This document shows, piece by piece, positions 29,283-39,095 of a stretch of DNA of 64,000 nt. How positions within the stretch are numbered: the first letter of the stretch is position 1; each line of letters starts with the position of its first letter. Position numbers and translations under genes: made by a program. The stretch is from JANJTY01 sp038257155. GTDB lineage: Bacteria; Pseudomonadota; Gammaproteobacteria; Xanthomonadales; Xanthomonadaceae. The stretch covers positions 1 through 64,000 of the forward strand of contig JBBSJP010000014.1 in NCBI GenBank assembly GCA_038257155.1. Direction: 5' to 3'. Under the pieces are notes generated by a model that saw only the letters and a list, made by a program, of their open reading frames with translations, was not told the DNA's origin and ran no database searches.

Positions 29283-32270
29283 TCAGGACACCACGCGATT
29301 ACGTCCGGCGTTCTTGGCCAGATACAGGCACTTGTCGGCCGCCGCGTATGCCGTCTTGAGGTCGAGCTCGGCGACCTCGGCGACACCGACGCTGACCGTC
29401 AATCGCAGGCCCTCGAGATCGACATCGACACCCGCCTCTTCGATGTGGCTGCGCAGCGCCTCGCACAGGGCCATGGCTTCACTGACCTGCATGCCCGGCA
29501 GCACCAACGCAAATTCCTCTCCGCCGTAGCGGCCGGCAAGCAAGGGCGGCTGGACCAGGCTGCGGATGACTTTGGCTATCCCGCGCAGCACATCGTCGCC
29601 GACCCCGTGTCCGAAGCGATCATTGATCCGCTTGAAGTGGTCGATGTCGACCAGGGCGAGCGACAGTGACTGTTGCGTAGCCTGTGCCTGCTGCAGCGCA
29701 GCGCCCAGCGAGCGATCCAGCTCACGGCGATTGGCCAGGCCGGTGAGCCCATCTTCCTGGGCATGTCGCGCCAGCAGGGTGGACTGGGCCTCAAGCTGAT
29801 CTATCAGCGTCGCCTTCTCGCGATCCGCCTGCTCGAGCCGATCGCCGCGCAGTGTCAGTTCACGGGTTCTTTCGTGCACGACGGCCTGAAGTTCGGCTGC
29901 CCGATGTCGCAGCTCACGGGTTCGGCGGCGGAACCAGACCAGGCCAAGCAAGGCCAGAAGCACAGCAACACCGGCCCGGAACTCGATGGACTCGTGCAGA
30001 TGCGGACGAACCCGGAATGCATGGCTCGCCGTGCGCGGGGCATCCATCGCGCCGGCGATGAGCGCCTCGACCTCGAACCGGTAGGCACCGGGAGCCAGAT
30101 TGGTGTAACTCACCGAGGTCGCGTCACCGGCCTCGTTCCAAGTCTCGTCGAAGCCGAGCAGACGATGCCGATAGCGGATCGAATCCGGCGCAAGAAATGA
30201 GAGCCCGGCATAGCCGAATTCGATGCGTCGCGTACCGGGCGCAAGCTGGTTCGCTGCGGATGCTTCGGTTTCTGCGCCATCGACGTGGATGCGCTCGATC
30301 ACGGTCGGAGGCGAAGCCACCGGCGTCTCCATCGCGGCCGGGTCGAACACGATGGCGCCCTGCCCGGAAGCCAGCCAGATGCGGCCATCACGGGTACGCA
30401 GCGAGGACGGCGTCGAGCCCCCGTTGAACGAGAATCCCTCAGAGCCGGGGCCATCCCCGTAGCGAACCAGTTCCAGCGGTGCGCCCGGATCATCCACCGC
30501 GCGTTCCAGGTCGGCATGAGTCACTCTCACCAATCCCCGCGCCGTGCTCAGCCAATCATTTCCCTGCCCATCAGGCACCATGCCGAACAGGGCAAAGCGG
30601 CCAAGTTCGTGGCTGGCGTCGAGCGGGTCCCAGTCACCTTCGCGCAGTCGCCACAGGCCTCCCGATCCAAGCATCCAGACATTGCCGTGCTCGCATTCAT
30701 GCAGACCGAAGACGCTCACCGCGTTGCCATCGGGAAGCGGCAGGCGGGCGACCTGTGCGCCATCGGTCCAGGCCAGTCCCTCGGGCGTTCCCAGAAAGAT
30801 CCGCCCGTCGGAATGCTGCAGCAGGGTGCGAACATAGAGCAGCCTAGAATCGCCCTCGATCCGTTCCCAGCTCTGTGCAGTCTCGCCCTGCAGCCGGGTC
30901 AGTCCGCTGGCGGTGCCCAGCCAGATGGCGCCATCGTCGGCCTCGATCATGGAACGGACTTCCTCGCCGGCCAGGCCCTGCGACCGCCCGATTGCGCGCA
31001 TGCCCTGCGCATCCAGCACGCGAACCCCGTCGCGATAGGTGCCCATCCATACCTCGCCATTGTCCCTGGGAAGCAGGGAAAGGGTCGACAGTCCAGCGTC
31101 CGGATGGGAATCGGCGAGCCGCTCGATGCGCCCGTCGCGGATGCGAGCGACGCCGCCGTTCCCTGCGATCCACAGTTCGCCGGCACGATCCTCGACCAGC
31201 GCGCGCACGAAATCGTTGCTCAGCCCATCGGCGCTGGAATAACTGGCAAAGCGCGTCTCGCGCAGCTGCGAGAGACCACCATGGGTGCCGATCCAGAGAT
31301 TGCCCTGCACATCCTCCAGCAACGAATTGACGTGCGCGCTGGGTAGCCCGTGATCGACGCTCAACTGCTCAAGGCCCCGATCGGTGGCACGGAATACACC
31401 GTGGCCCACCGTACCAATCCACAGTGCTCCGGCCCGATCCACCAGCAGGGCGGAAACTTCATCAGACGGAAGCGCCGGCAATTCCGCCACAAAACTTTCA
31501 CCGTCGAGGCGAAACACGCCGCGCTTGCTGCCCACCCGCACCATGCCATCCGGCGTTACCAGCATCATGCCGATCTCACCCGGCGGAAGCCCCTCGGCTG
31601 TACCGTAGGCCTTCACCTTTTCCCCATCGATGCGCGCCGCGCCATCGGCGGTCCCGACCCACACCACGCCGTGCGCGCCTGCGGACATCGACAGCGACGT
31701 GCCATCCGGCATCCCGTCCGCAATGCTGAACTTTCGAGGACCCTTGGCATCGAGCCGGAACACGCCGTCTCTGGTACCAACCCACACGCGTCCCAAGCTG
31801 TCTTCGATGACCGAGAGCAGGAGTGACCCAGGCTCGGTCCGCCAGGTGTGGCTCCACTGGCCATCGCGCTGGCGGCTCAGGCCAAAACGCTGCGAAGCGA
31901 GCAGAAGGCCGCCGTCGTTCAACCTGGCAATCTTCCAGACCGAGCCGTCCTCGTTCCATGGCAGCTTGCTCTGGTCGAAGATTTCAAACTCACGCCCGTT
32001 GAAGCGCGCGGCACCGCTCCAGGTGGCAGCCCAGATGTAGCCTTCGCTCGACTGCTTGATGTCGATGACGAAGCCGTGCGGCAGGCCCTCGGCGCGCGTC
32101 CAGGTGCTGAGGCTGAACTCGGCGAGGGGCTTCGAGGCGTCCAGGGCCAGGCATTGGCTGGCTCCAAGACCCAGCGCCCCGGCGAGCAAGCATGCCAACG
32201 GCAGCACGGGGCGCAGACTCACCCGGGGCGCCGCACTGGTCTGGGCTGAAAGAGGCTCATGTCGCTCCAC
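29283..32270 (-). CDS. two-component-style propeller sensor fused to GGDEF diguanylate cyclase
   Basis: This 995-residue membrane signalling protein has a hydrophobic signal segment (VLPLACLLAGALGLGASQCLA) and a periplasmic double propeller of Reg_prop repeats (LPHGFVIDIKQSSEGYIWAAT, EGLPPGEIGMMLV, GLPSAHVNSLLEDVQGNLWIGT, GLSNDFVRALVEDRAGELWIA). A Y_Y_Y domain (GTRRIEFGYAGLSFLAPD, YTNLAPGAYRFEVEA) follows, then one TM helix (AVLLALLGLVWFRR), a coiled coil (RELTLRGDRLEQADREKATL) and a GGDEF domain with intact GGEEF (about residue 915). The RxxD inhibitory site expected before GGEEF is absent (VQPPLLAGRYGGEEF). It should make cyclic-di-GMP in response to an unknown periplasmic ligand. The start at 32270 is GTG without SD; V17 is an alternative. 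Confidence 0.88.
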   Translation of the reverse strand: MERHEPLSAQTSAAPRVSLRPVLPLACLLAGALGLGASQCLALDASKPLAEFSLSTWTRAEGLPHGFVIDIKQSSEGYIWAATWSGAARFNGREFEIFDQSKLPWNEDGSVWKIARLNDGGLLLASQRFGLSRQRDGQWSHTWRTEPGSLLLSVIEDSLGRVWVGTRDGVFRLDAKGPRKFSIADGMPDGTSLSMSAGAHGVVWVGTADGAARIDGEKVKAYGTAEGLPPGEIGMMLVTPDGMVRVGSKRGVFRLDGESFVAELPALPSDEVSALLVDRAGALWIGTVGHGVFRATDRGLEQLSVDHGLPSAHVNSLLEDVQGNLWIGTHGGLSQLRETRFASYSSADGLSNDFVRALVEDRAGELWIAGNGGVARIRDGRIERLADSHPDAGLSTLSLLPRDNGEVWMGTYRDGVRVLDAQGMRAIGRSQGLAGEEVRSMIEADDGAIWLGTASGLTRLQGETAQSWERIEGDSRLLYVRTLLQHSDGRIFLGTPEGLAWTDGAQVARLPLPDGNAVSVFGLHECEHGNVWMLGSGGLWRLREGDWDPLDASHELGRFALFGMVPDGQGNDWLSTARGLVRVTHADLERAVDDPGAPLELVRYGDGPGSEGFSFNGGSTPSSLRTRDGRIWLASGQGAIVFDPAAMETPVASPPTVIERIHVDGAETEASAANQLAPGTRRIEFGYAGLSFLAPDSIRYRHRLLGFDETWNEAGDATSVSYTNLAPGAYRFEVEALIAGAMDAPRTASHAFRVRPHLHESIEFRAGVAVLLALLGLVWFRRRTRELRHRAAELQAVVHERTRELTLRGDRLEQADREKATLIDQLEAQSTLLARHAQEDGLTGLANRRELDRSLGAALQQAQATQQSLSLALVDIDHFKRINDRFGHGVGDDVLRGIAKVIRSLVQPPLLAGRYGGEEFALVLPGMQVSEAMALCEALRSHIEEAGVDVDLEGLRLTVSVGVAEVAELDLKTAYAAADKCLYLAKNAGRNRVVS

Positions 32271-32391
32271 TATCGTTGGAGTGGAGGAAATGATGCAAGG
32301 CGCGCGGGTCTCCGATAGCCGTTGACGACGGCAGATTGGAATCCGCCTTCCAGATCCCGCGCCGGATCACGGTCGAGGCGAACTGCTGCAG

Positions 32392-32499
32392 GGCGCATCT
32401 TGATGCGCCGTTGCTGGACGCCATGATCACCAACGCAGGGAGGACATCGGCGTCGGCCGCGAGGCTTGGGCATCTGGCAATGGCGGATCAAGATCCGCC
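32392..32499. repeat. pair of related perfect hairpins
   Basis: GGCGCATC-TT-GATGCGCC lies at 32392-32409, and GGCGGATC-AA-GATCCGCC at 32482-32499. These are two perfect 8-bp inverted repeats 72 bp apart with mirror-image cores, like a BIME pair. They lie in the 439-bp gene-free stretch 32271-32709 between the GGDEF gene start and the amidohydrolase 3' end. Nothing else is seen there. Confidence 0.82.
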
Positions 32500-32709
32500 C
32501 TACAGGTTGTCGCTTTTGCCCGCGCAGTCTCGCTCGGCCTGTACTCAGTCCGCACAGCCACCAATGCGTTGCAGGTCGATCGAACCTGATAAGCCGAGGA
32601 ACTCAGCTGCCCAGGGAACCGAGTCGAAGTGGCACTCCAGCCGCAGGCGATCACATCCCGACTCGTACCAGTGCACGCTACCGACCCCGGGTCAACGCAC
32701 GTGCGACCT

Positions 32710-35700
32710 TCAATGCGCGTGCGCCCTGCCCGACTTCGGGCAATGACAGACGCCGGTCGGGCCGTACTGTTCGCCGAAGGTGCGGCCAGCTGCGTGACGC
32801 TGCCAGTAGAACTCCGGTGCGGGTCGCTGCTGGCCACCGATCTCGGCCATGTCGGCCTGTACATCGAACAGGCGGCCGTTGGCCATGACGTAACGGGTCG
32901 CGGCGCTGGCGCGGATCTCTTCCAGCGGGTTGCCGTCGAGCACCACGAGGTCGGCGCGCTTGCCGGCTTCGAGCGAGCCGAATTCCTTCGCGAAGCCGAT
33001 GTAATCGGCGCCATCAAAGGTCGCCGCGCGCAATGCTTCGAAGTTGCTGAAACCACCCTGGGTCAGCATCCACAGCTCCCAGTGCGGCGCCAGGCCTTGC
33101 ATCTGGCCGTGGCCGCCGACGCCGATGCGCACGCCCTGATCGCGCAGCGCCTTCTTGGCCTTGGCCACTTCGATATGCCAGTAGTCCCAGTCCGGCGCGG
33201 TCTCGCGACGAATGGCCAGCGCATCGAGGGTCTCGCGCGGGAAGAAGCGGTTGAGGCGCGGTTCTTCCCAGACATTGTCACGCGCGTACCACCAGCGCTC
33301 GCCGGAGATGCCGCCATAGCTCACCACCAGGGTCGGCACATTGCTGACATCGGTGTGCGACCACAGTGTGGTCACGTCCTTGTAGAGCGGTGCGACCGGC
33401 AGGTTGTGCTCAACGCCGGTGGCGCCGTCCAGCACCATGGTCAGGTTGTGGAAGAAGGTCGAGCCGCCCTCTTCCACCACCAGCATGCCGAGCTCGCGTG
33501 CAGCGGTGTTGACCTGCTGGCGCTGGTCGCGACGCGGCTGGTTGTAGCTTTTTACGCTGAAGGCACCCTGCGCCTTCATGCGGCGCAGGTGCGAGCGCGC
33601 GTCGTCGAGCGAATTGATGGTCGCCTTGAAGTCGCCATCGGCACCGTAAAGAATCGTGCCGGTGGAATAGACGCGCGGCCCGACCATGGCACCCGACTTC
33701 ACCAGCTCGGCCTGCGAGAAGACGAACTCGGTGGTGGCGGAAGGGTCGTGCATCGCGGTCACGCCGAAGGCCAGGTTGGCGTAGTAGGCCCAGTTCTGCT
33801 GCGGCACCACGCCGCCGCCGAAGTTCGCCGCGTGTGCGTGCACGTCGACCAGGCCCGGCATCAGGGTCTTGCCGGCCACATCAATCACCCGCGCGCCCTC
33901 TGGAATCGTCACCGAATCACGCGCACCGACCGCCACGATGCTGTGGCCGCGCGTGACCAGCACACCGTCTTCGATTACTTCCTCGCGATTGTGTGCGTCG
34001 CGCATGGTGATGATGCGACCGCCCACGAAGGCGACAAGGTCCGTCGGCTTGTCGGTTGGCAGGCTGAGGCCAACGTCAATGCCGGTGAGCTCGCCCACCT
34101 TGGGCAACTCTTTCGGCGCGCCCGGCAGGAAGGCGAAGCTGTCTTTCAGGTCGCGGCTGAAGTATTCGGGCCCAACCATCCAATGCAGGCGGCTGGAATC
34201 AGCCGACCAGTGCAGATAGGAACCTGCATCACGGCTGACCTGGGTCACCGGAACCGCCTTCGTGTCCTTGCTCAGTTCGATGCTGGCGCCCGTGGCGGGC
34301 AACGGCGCGACATAGGCATTGAACAGCTCGGTGAAGGCCACCCATTTGCCGTCAGGGCTGATGGCGACCGAGTTGACGTACTTGAGATTGAAGATCTCGC
34401 GCGGCTCTTCGCCATTGATGCCGACGCTCATCAGCTTCTTGCTCAGGCCACCGCCGGTGAAGTAGGTGATGCGGCTGGCATCGGGCGAGAACTGCGGGTC
34501 ACGCCCACCTTTCGCGATGCGGCGTGCTTCGCCGCCCGCTGCTGGCATCACAAAGATGCCGGTCTCGCGCGAGAACTGCCCGCCGGTCAGGCCACCACCG
34601 CCGGTGCGCGCGTAGACGATCTGCTGGCCGTCGGCCGAATAGCGCGGGCCGTAGTAATAGCCCTTTTCAGCGCTGAGCGTGCGGCGCTGGCCACTGGCCA
34701 GATCGAGCACATGCATTGCACCCATCTCGGCATCCGACCAGGTCGTGTACAGCAGGCTGCCACCAGTGGGTGAGAACGCCGGCTGGTATTCGAAACTCTG
34801 CGCATCGGCCGTCAGCCGCACCGGCTTGCCATTCGGCAGTGCCTTGCGCCACAGCTTGCCGGCCGCATGGAAGATCAGGGTCTTGCCGTCCGGGCTGGTG
34901 GCCACGTCGCGGATCATCTTCGGTTCGAACGCGTCGCCATCGAGCTGCTGCTCGAAGCGCAGGGCTTCGGCGAGCTTCTGCTCGACGTCGGCACTGAAAG
35001 GAATCTGCGTCGGTGTGCCACTCTGCATGTCGACCCGCCACAGCTTGCCCTGCGCCCAGACGATGCTGGCAGCCGAGTCCGGGGTCCATGCGAAGCCGGT
35101 GTAGGGCCCAAAGATCGCCCAGGCTTCCTGTTGGTCATGCGACAGCCCGTCCCATACCGGGCGCACGACGCCAGTGGCCAGGTCCATCACCTGCAGCACG
35201 GTCTTTTCGCGCACGCGTTTGACGAAAGCGAGCTGCTTGCCGTCCGGCGAGGGCTGCGGCCGCACCGCGCCACCCGGCGTGTTGACAATGGTTTCCGTCT
35301 CGCCGGTTTCGCGGTCGAGCCGATTGATGGCGTAGATCGTGTCGTGCGGATTCTTGTTGTACTGAAAGGTGGGCCCATCGCTGACATCTTCAGAGAAGTA
35401 CACGTAGCGGCCATCGGGAGACATGGCCGGTTCGCCGAGGTCCTGCTGGTCGTTCTTCTGCTTGGTCAGCTGCAGGCCAGATCCACCGCTGCGGTGATAC
35501 ATCCACAGCTCACCAGCACCCAACGAGCGCTGCCCGGTGAAGTGCTTGCGACCGATCAGGTAATCGCCGTCGGGTGTCCAGACCGGATTGTTGAGCAGGC
35601 GGAAATCTTCCTTGCTCACTTGCGCGGCATTCTTGCCATCGACGCCGACGCGCCACAGGTTATGGCCGCCGCCGCGGTCGGAACTGAAAGCGATTTCCTT

Positions 35701-36000
35701 GCCATCGGGCGAGAAACGCGGCTGAACGTCGTAGGCCGCGCCCGAGGTCAGGCGACGTGCCTTGCCGCCTTCAACGGGGAGCAGGTAAAGATCGCCGAGC
35801 AAGTCGAACACGATGGTCTTGCCGTCCGGCGACAGATCGAGACTCATCCAGGTGCCCTCGTCCACCGTGAAGCGCACGGTCTTGCCGGGCATGGCCGTGT
35901 CGACGTCCCATTTGGCTTCGTCGTCCTTGGGCTTCTTTGCCAGAGCAGAGCCGGCGGCAAACAGGGCCAGCGAAAGGGCGAGAGTCAGGCTGCTACGCAT
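32710..36000 (-). CDS. secreted PD40-propeller amidohydrolase
   Basis: This is a 1096-residue exported protein. A signal peptide (MRSSLTLALSLALFAAGSALA) is followed by a long TolB-like propeller of PD40 repeats (WMSLDLSPDGKTIVFDLLGD, RFSPDGKEIAFSSDRGG, PAMSPDGRYVYFSED, FSPTGGSLLYTTWSD). From about residue 690 comes a metal-dependent amidohydrolase domain with GKTLMPGLVDVHAHAANFGGG (HxH metal site), FFHNLTMVLDG, VGGHGQMQGLAPHWELWML and the C-terminal EAGKRADLVVLDGNPLEEI. Substrate is unknown; relatives are annotated only as amidohydrolases. The start at 36000 is preferred over one 21 bp upstream because AGGAA is suitably placed and the signal peptide begins there. Confidence 0.9.
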   Translation of the reverse strand: MRSSLTLALSLALFAAGSALAKKPKDDEAKWDVDTAMPGKTVRFTVDEGTWMSLDLSPDGKTIVFDLLGDLYLLPVEGGKARRLTSGAAYDVQPRFSPDGKEIAFSSDRGGGHNLWRVGVDGKNAAQVSKEDFRLLNNPVWTPDGDYLIGRKHFTGQRSLGAGELWMYHRSGGSGLQLTKQKNDQQDLGEPAMSPDGRYVYFSEDVSDGPTFQYNKNPHDTIYAINRLDRETGETETIVNTPGGAVRPQPSPDGKQLAFVKRVREKTVLQVMDLATGVVRPVWDGLSHDQQEAWAIFGPYTGFAWTPDSAASIVWAQGKLWRVDMQSGTPTQIPFSADVEQKLAEALRFEQQLDGDAFEPKMIRDVATSPDGKTLIFHAAGKLWRKALPNGKPVRLTADAQSFEYQPAFSPTGGSLLYTTWSDAEMGAMHVLDLASGQRRTLSAEKGYYYGPRYSADGQQIVYARTGGGGLTGGQFSRETGIFVMPAAGGEARRIAKGGRDPQFSPDASRITYFTGGGLSKKLMSVGINGEEPREIFNLKYVNSVAISPDGKWVAFTELFNAYVAPLPATGASIELSKDTKAVPVTQVSRDAGSYLHWSADSSRLHWMVGPEYFSRDLKDSFAFLPGAPKELPKVGELTGIDVGLSLPTDKPTDLVAFVGGRIITMRDAHNREEVIEDGVLVTRGHSIVAVGARDSVTIPEGARVIDVAGKTLMPGLVDVHAHAANFGGGVVPQQNWAYYANLAFGVTAMHDPSATTEFVFSQAELVKSGAMVGPRVYSTGTILYGADGDFKATINSLDDARSHLRRMKAQGAFSVKSYNQPRRDQRQQVNTAARELGMLVVEEGGSTFFHNLTMVLDGATGVEHNLPVAPLYKDVTTLWSHTDVSNVPTLVVSYGGISGERWWYARDNVWEEPRLNRFFPRETLDALAIRRETAPDWDYWHIEVAKAKKALRDQGVRIGVGGHGQMQGLAPHWELWMLTQGGFSNFEALRAATFDGADYIGFAKEFGSLEAGKRADLVVLDGNPLEEIRASAATRYVMANGRLFDVQADMAEIGGQQRPAPEFYWQRHAAGRTFGEQYGPTGVCHCPKSGRAHAH

Positions 36001-36194
36001 CGGGCGGTTCCTGGAAGGCACAAGGGCCGAATCCTATCAGCCCGTGTCAGCCGGGAGCCGTGCCAGAAGTCGCGCTTCAGGTGCAATTGTCGCGCCAGTT
36101 TCCGCGAAATTGGTGAACACACTCGGCGCGCGCTGGAGCCGGTTGGTTGCGAAGCCGCGCTTCCGCGCGACGTCGCAACCATGCATTACCGCGA

Positions 36195-36521
36195 TCAGTC
36201 GAAATCGAAATCGATGACGACGTCGTCTTCGCAGAAGTCGATCCAGTCCGAGTAGGCGACGTAGCCGCCACGGAAGGTGGCGCGGAACTGCCACGCACAG
36301 TCGCTGTCATCGGTGCTCGAGTCCCACACCAGCTCGGCGGAATCCTCGGCGGCAATGCCGCCGCCGATCTGGAATGGTGCCCAGCTCTCGGCATCCTCGG
36401 ACACTTCGATCTTGACGATGTCGGTATCGGAATTGTTGTTGACGGTGAAGCTGTAGTTCTGCGCCATCACAGAGAATGAAACGAGTGAGGCAATGGCGGT
36501 GACAAGCAGCAGTCGACGCAT
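36195..36521 (-). CDS. small secreted acidic protein
   Basis: This 108-residue exported protein is not assigned to a family. The signal peptide is MRRLLLVTAIASLVSFSVMAQ. The mature part is very acidic (SEDAESWAPFQIGGGIAAED, FCEDDVVIDFDFD) and has two cysteines (DCAWQF, DFCEDD) that could form a disulfide. The beta-rich pattern NYSFTVNNNSDTDIVKIEVS suggests a small Ig-like sandwich. GGGGAT lies before the ATG at 36521. Transcribed alone, 194 bp upstream of the amidohydrolase gene on the same strand. Confidence 0.75.
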   Translation of the reverse strand: MRRLLLVTAIASLVSFSVMAQNYSFTVNNNSDTDIVKIEVSEDAESWAPFQIGGGIAAEDSAELVWDSSTDDSDCAWQFRATFRGGYVAYSDWIDFCEDDVVIDFDFD

Positions 36522-36715
36522 GGTTGATCCCCTGTTTGTTGTGCCCCTCTGCCCGGACGGGCAGAGCGCGCGAGCAAGCATAGGCAGATTGACGAAGGCT
36601 CGATAGTGGTCGGATCCACACTCCGTGCCCTACCCCCTGTGTGACGATCGCCTTGCAGGATGCTCCGTTGGATCCCGGCAAAGTCCGATGCCGTACCGAT
36701 GACCGGCCTGGTCAG

Positions 36716-37345
36716 TTACGACTGGCGTGACGCGGACGCGGGGATGCTAGCCAGTCGCGTGTAGGGCTCGCGTGTGAACAGCGCGGGATCCTGCAGGTAG
36801 GCCTCCAGCATTGGCAACGCGTCGAGACCCCAGAAGCACTCGCCGTCCACCACGGCCGTCGGTACACCGAACACGCCAGCCGCCTTCGCAGCCTCGAAGT
36901 TGGACCGCAGCTCCGCCTTGGCCTTCGGATCGCCGATTGCCGCTTCCGGGTTGGCAATCGCCAATCGCTCAGCAACGGGCGCGAGGGCTTGCACGCTGTC
37001 TGCGGCCTTGCCCTCGGTCCAGATCCAGTCAAACAGCGCAGTGACAGCCGCGGCCGAGCTGCCTGCCGCGATACACAGTCGCAGGGCCATCAGTGGATTG
37101 AAGGGATGGGTGGGCGGAAAGCACAAGGGCACGCCGAGACGCTCCGCCTGGAACTGCACGAATCGGTAGGTAAATTCGCGTTTGCCGGGAATTTCGGCCG
37201 GGCCTTTCTGGCCGAGGTGCCCCAGCAATCCGGCAAACAGGAGGGGACGCGGTACCAGCTCGTGGGTCTCGCCCAGGCGCCGCATGGCCGGCCAGGCCAG
37301 GTGGGCGAAGGGGCTGATGAAATCGAAATACCAGTCGATGCGCAC
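36716..37345 (-). CDS. 2-hydroxychromene-2-carboxylate isomerase / DsbA-family thioredoxin-fold protein
   Basis: This 209-residue protein is of the HCCA isomerase (kappa-class GST, DsbA-like) family. The N-terminal IDWYFDFISPFAHLAW carries the family's catalytic serine in place of the DsbA CxxC. The C-terminal GVFGVPTAVVDGECFWGLDALPMLEAYL is the cis-proline and helix block. Known members isomerise 2-hydroxychromene-2-carboxylate in naphthalene breakdown using glutathione, but no degradation genes are nearby, so the substrate is unknown. The start is taken as GTG 37345 with GAGGT upstream. This gives normal family length; the longer frame runs under the divergent gene at 37433. Confidence 0.85.
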   Translation of the reverse strand: MRIDWYFDFISPFAHLAWPAMRRLGETHELVPRPLLFAGLLGHLGQKGPAEIPGKREFTYRFVQFQAERLGVPLCFPPTHPFNPLMALRLCIAAGSSAAAVTALFDWIWTEGKAADSVQALAPVAERLAIANPEAAIGDPKAKAELRSNFEAAKAAGVFGVPTAVVDGECFWGLDALPMLEAYLQDPALFTREPYTRLASIPASASRQS

Positions 37346-37432
37346 GGGCTGACCTCGCGGGGGCTGTCGGGTTAGTGTGATGGTTTCCGGGTCGCTGCGC
37401 AGCGCATTCCAGGCGCTTTCAGGAAGACGACG

Positions 37433-38278
37433 ATGGCCAGCAACGAGATCCAGTACGTCCCGCTGGACGTGGCGCAGATGCAGCGCTTCCGCAGCAATGT
37501 GGCGGCCGCGCTGGCGCGACGCGGCCGTGGTTACATGGCCGAACAATGGCTGGCAACCAGTGAACTGTTGCTGGTCGGCTGCGTCGGCTTGTTCGGCATG
37601 TGGCTGCTCGACTGGTCGCCGGAAGGCGCCGTGGCCTGCCTGCTGCTTGGCCTTTGGGCCAAGATCATCGGCGACCTGATGAAGTACAGCCTGGCCCGCC
37701 GCGCCGTGCTGCGCCTCAGCGAAGAATGGAACGACGACACGCAGGTGTGGGCGGTCGGCAACGCCTTGATGGATGGCGAAACCCGGCTTCGCGCCGACCG
37801 CCTAGGTGGTTACATGCCGGGCATGGGCCTGTTCGTCGATCTGGTGTTTGGCAGCATCGGTACCGGCGTCATCGTCAAGGTGTCCGGGCTGTACCGGCCA
37901 GAGACCTGGCAGATGCTGCTCGAGCAACGCGAATGGCGCTGGGTGCTGATCGGCATGGTCTGGTGGCAACTGATGGCGGCGGCACTGAGTACCCTGCGCC
38001 ACGCCTGGCTGGGTGAGCGCGCCGGTCGCCTGCAGTTCGCCGCTGGCGGACGCGGCCTGGGACTGTTCCTGCTGATGTTTCCCGTGCTGATCTTCTACGG
38101 CGAAAGCGAGGGCAACGCGCGCGGGGTTGTGCTTGTCTCGCATCTCGCCCTGATCCTGCTTGCACTGCTCGGCCTGTTCGGCTGCTGGCTGCTGCAGCGC
38201 GAAACCCGTTGGCTGCGCGACTGGCATCGACGCGAACTGGCCGACCAGACTCGCAGTTATCCACGCCGCGCCCCATAA
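37433..38278 (+). CDS. hypothetical multipass membrane protein
   Basis: This 281-residue integral membrane protein belongs to no family I recognise. About five hydrophobic segments are visible (LLLVGCVGLFGMWLL, AVACLLLGLWAKIIGDL, MGLFVDLVFGSIGTGVIVKVS, WVLIGMVWWQLMAAALS, GLGLFLLMFPVLIFY, LALILLALLGLFGCWLLQ). There is a charged N-terminus and a basic C-terminus (RETRWLRDWHRRELADQTRSY). AGGAAG lies just upstream of the ATG. It ends 7 bp before the AMP nucleosidase start, so the two are probably cotranscribed. No functional residue pattern stands out. Confidence 0.75.
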   Translation: MASNEIQYVPLDVAQMQRFRSNVAAALARRGRGYMAEQWLATSELLLVGCVGLFGMWLLDWSPEGAVACLLLGLWAKIIGDLMKYSLARRAVLRLSEEWNDDTQVWAVGNALMDGETRLRADRLGGYMPGMGLFVDLVFGSIGTGVIVKVSGLYRPETWQMLLEQREWRWVLIGMVWWQLMAAALSTLRHAWLGERAGRLQFAAGGRGLGLFLLMFPVLIFYGESEGNARGVVLVSHLALILLALLGLFGCWLLQRETRWLRDWHRRELADQTRSYPRRAP

Positions 38279-38285
38279 TCCGCCC

Positions 38286-39059
38286 ATGAAAAACAAGAGC
38301 GATATCGTTTCGAACTGGCTGCCACGCTACACCGGCGTGCCGCTTGAAGGCTTCGGGCAGAACATCCTGCTGACCAACTTCGGCGGCTACCTGGATCACT
38401 TCGCACGCATGACGGGTGCCGAAGTCGTGGGCCGCGACCGACCCATGCCAAGCGCCACGGTGGATGGCATCACCATGATCAATTTCGGCATGGGCAGCGC
38501 CAACGCCGCGACCGTGATGGACCTGCTCACCGCGATCAAACCCGGTGCCGTGCTGTTCCTGGGCAAATGCGGTGGACTCAAGCGCAAGAACCAACTGGGC
38601 GATCTGGTTCTGCCCATTGCGGCGATCCGTGGCGAGGGCACTTCCAACGACTACCTGCTGCCCGAGGTGCCTGCGTTGCCGGCCTTCGCCCTGCAGCGCG
38701 CGGTATCCACCATGATCCGCGACCTCGACCATGACTACTGGACCGGCACGGTGTACACCACCAACCGCCGGGTCTGGGAGCACGACGCGCACTTCAAGGC
38801 CTACCTGCGCAAGACGCGCTGCATGGCCATCGACATGGAGACCGCGACGATCTTTTCGGTGGGTTTCGCCAACGGCATTCCGTCCGGCGCGCTGCTGCTG
38901 GTTTCCGATCAACCGATGGTGCCCGAAGGCGTCAAGACCGAAGCCAGTGATCTGGTGGTTTCCACCAACTACGTCGAGTCGCACATCCAGATCGGTATCG
39001 AGGCATTGCGCCTGATCCGCCGTCACGGCAAATCGGTGAAACACCTGCGTTTCGAATAA
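38286..39059 (+). CDS. amn: AMP nucleosidase (short form)
   Basis: The enzyme hydrolyses AMP to adenine and ribose 5-phosphate. This 257-residue protein matches the short, catalytic-domain-only AMP nucleosidase known in Xanthomonadales and other groups, without the N-terminal regulatory domain of E. coli Amn. Motifs of the PNP/UDP phosphorylase fold are visible: INFGMGSANAATVMDLL, LFLGKCGGLKRKNQLGDLVL, AIRGEGTSNDYL, AIDMETATIFSVGFAN and LLLVSDQPMVPEGVKTE. The start MKNKSDIVSNWLPRYTGVPL at 38286 follows the family N-terminus. It lies 7 bp downstream of the membrane protein gene and ends in a symmetric hairpin. Confidence 0.93.
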   Translation: MKNKSDIVSNWLPRYTGVPLEGFGQNILLTNFGGYLDHFARMTGAEVVGRDRPMPSATVDGITMINFGMGSANAATVMDLLTAIKPGAVLFLGKCGGLKRKNQLGDLVLPIAAIRGEGTSNDYLLPEVPALPAFALQRAVSTMIRDLDHDYWTGTVYTTNRRVWEHDAHFKAYLRKTRCMAIDMETATIFSVGFANGIPSGALLLVSDQPMVPEGVKTEASDLVVSTNYVESHIQIGIEALRLIRRHGKSVKHLRFE

Positions 39060-39066
39060 GGCAAGA

Positions 39067-39086
39067 CCCGGCACCAAGGTGCCGGG
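39067..39086. terminator. bidirectional terminator-like hairpin
   Basis: Perfect 9-bp arms CCCGGCACC and GGTGCCGGG around an AA loop, between the convergent amn and lipoprotein genes. There is no U-tract on either side, so it may act as a transcript-stabilising stem rather than an intrinsic terminator. Confidence 0.6.
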
Positions 39087-39095
39087 CCAGATCCC

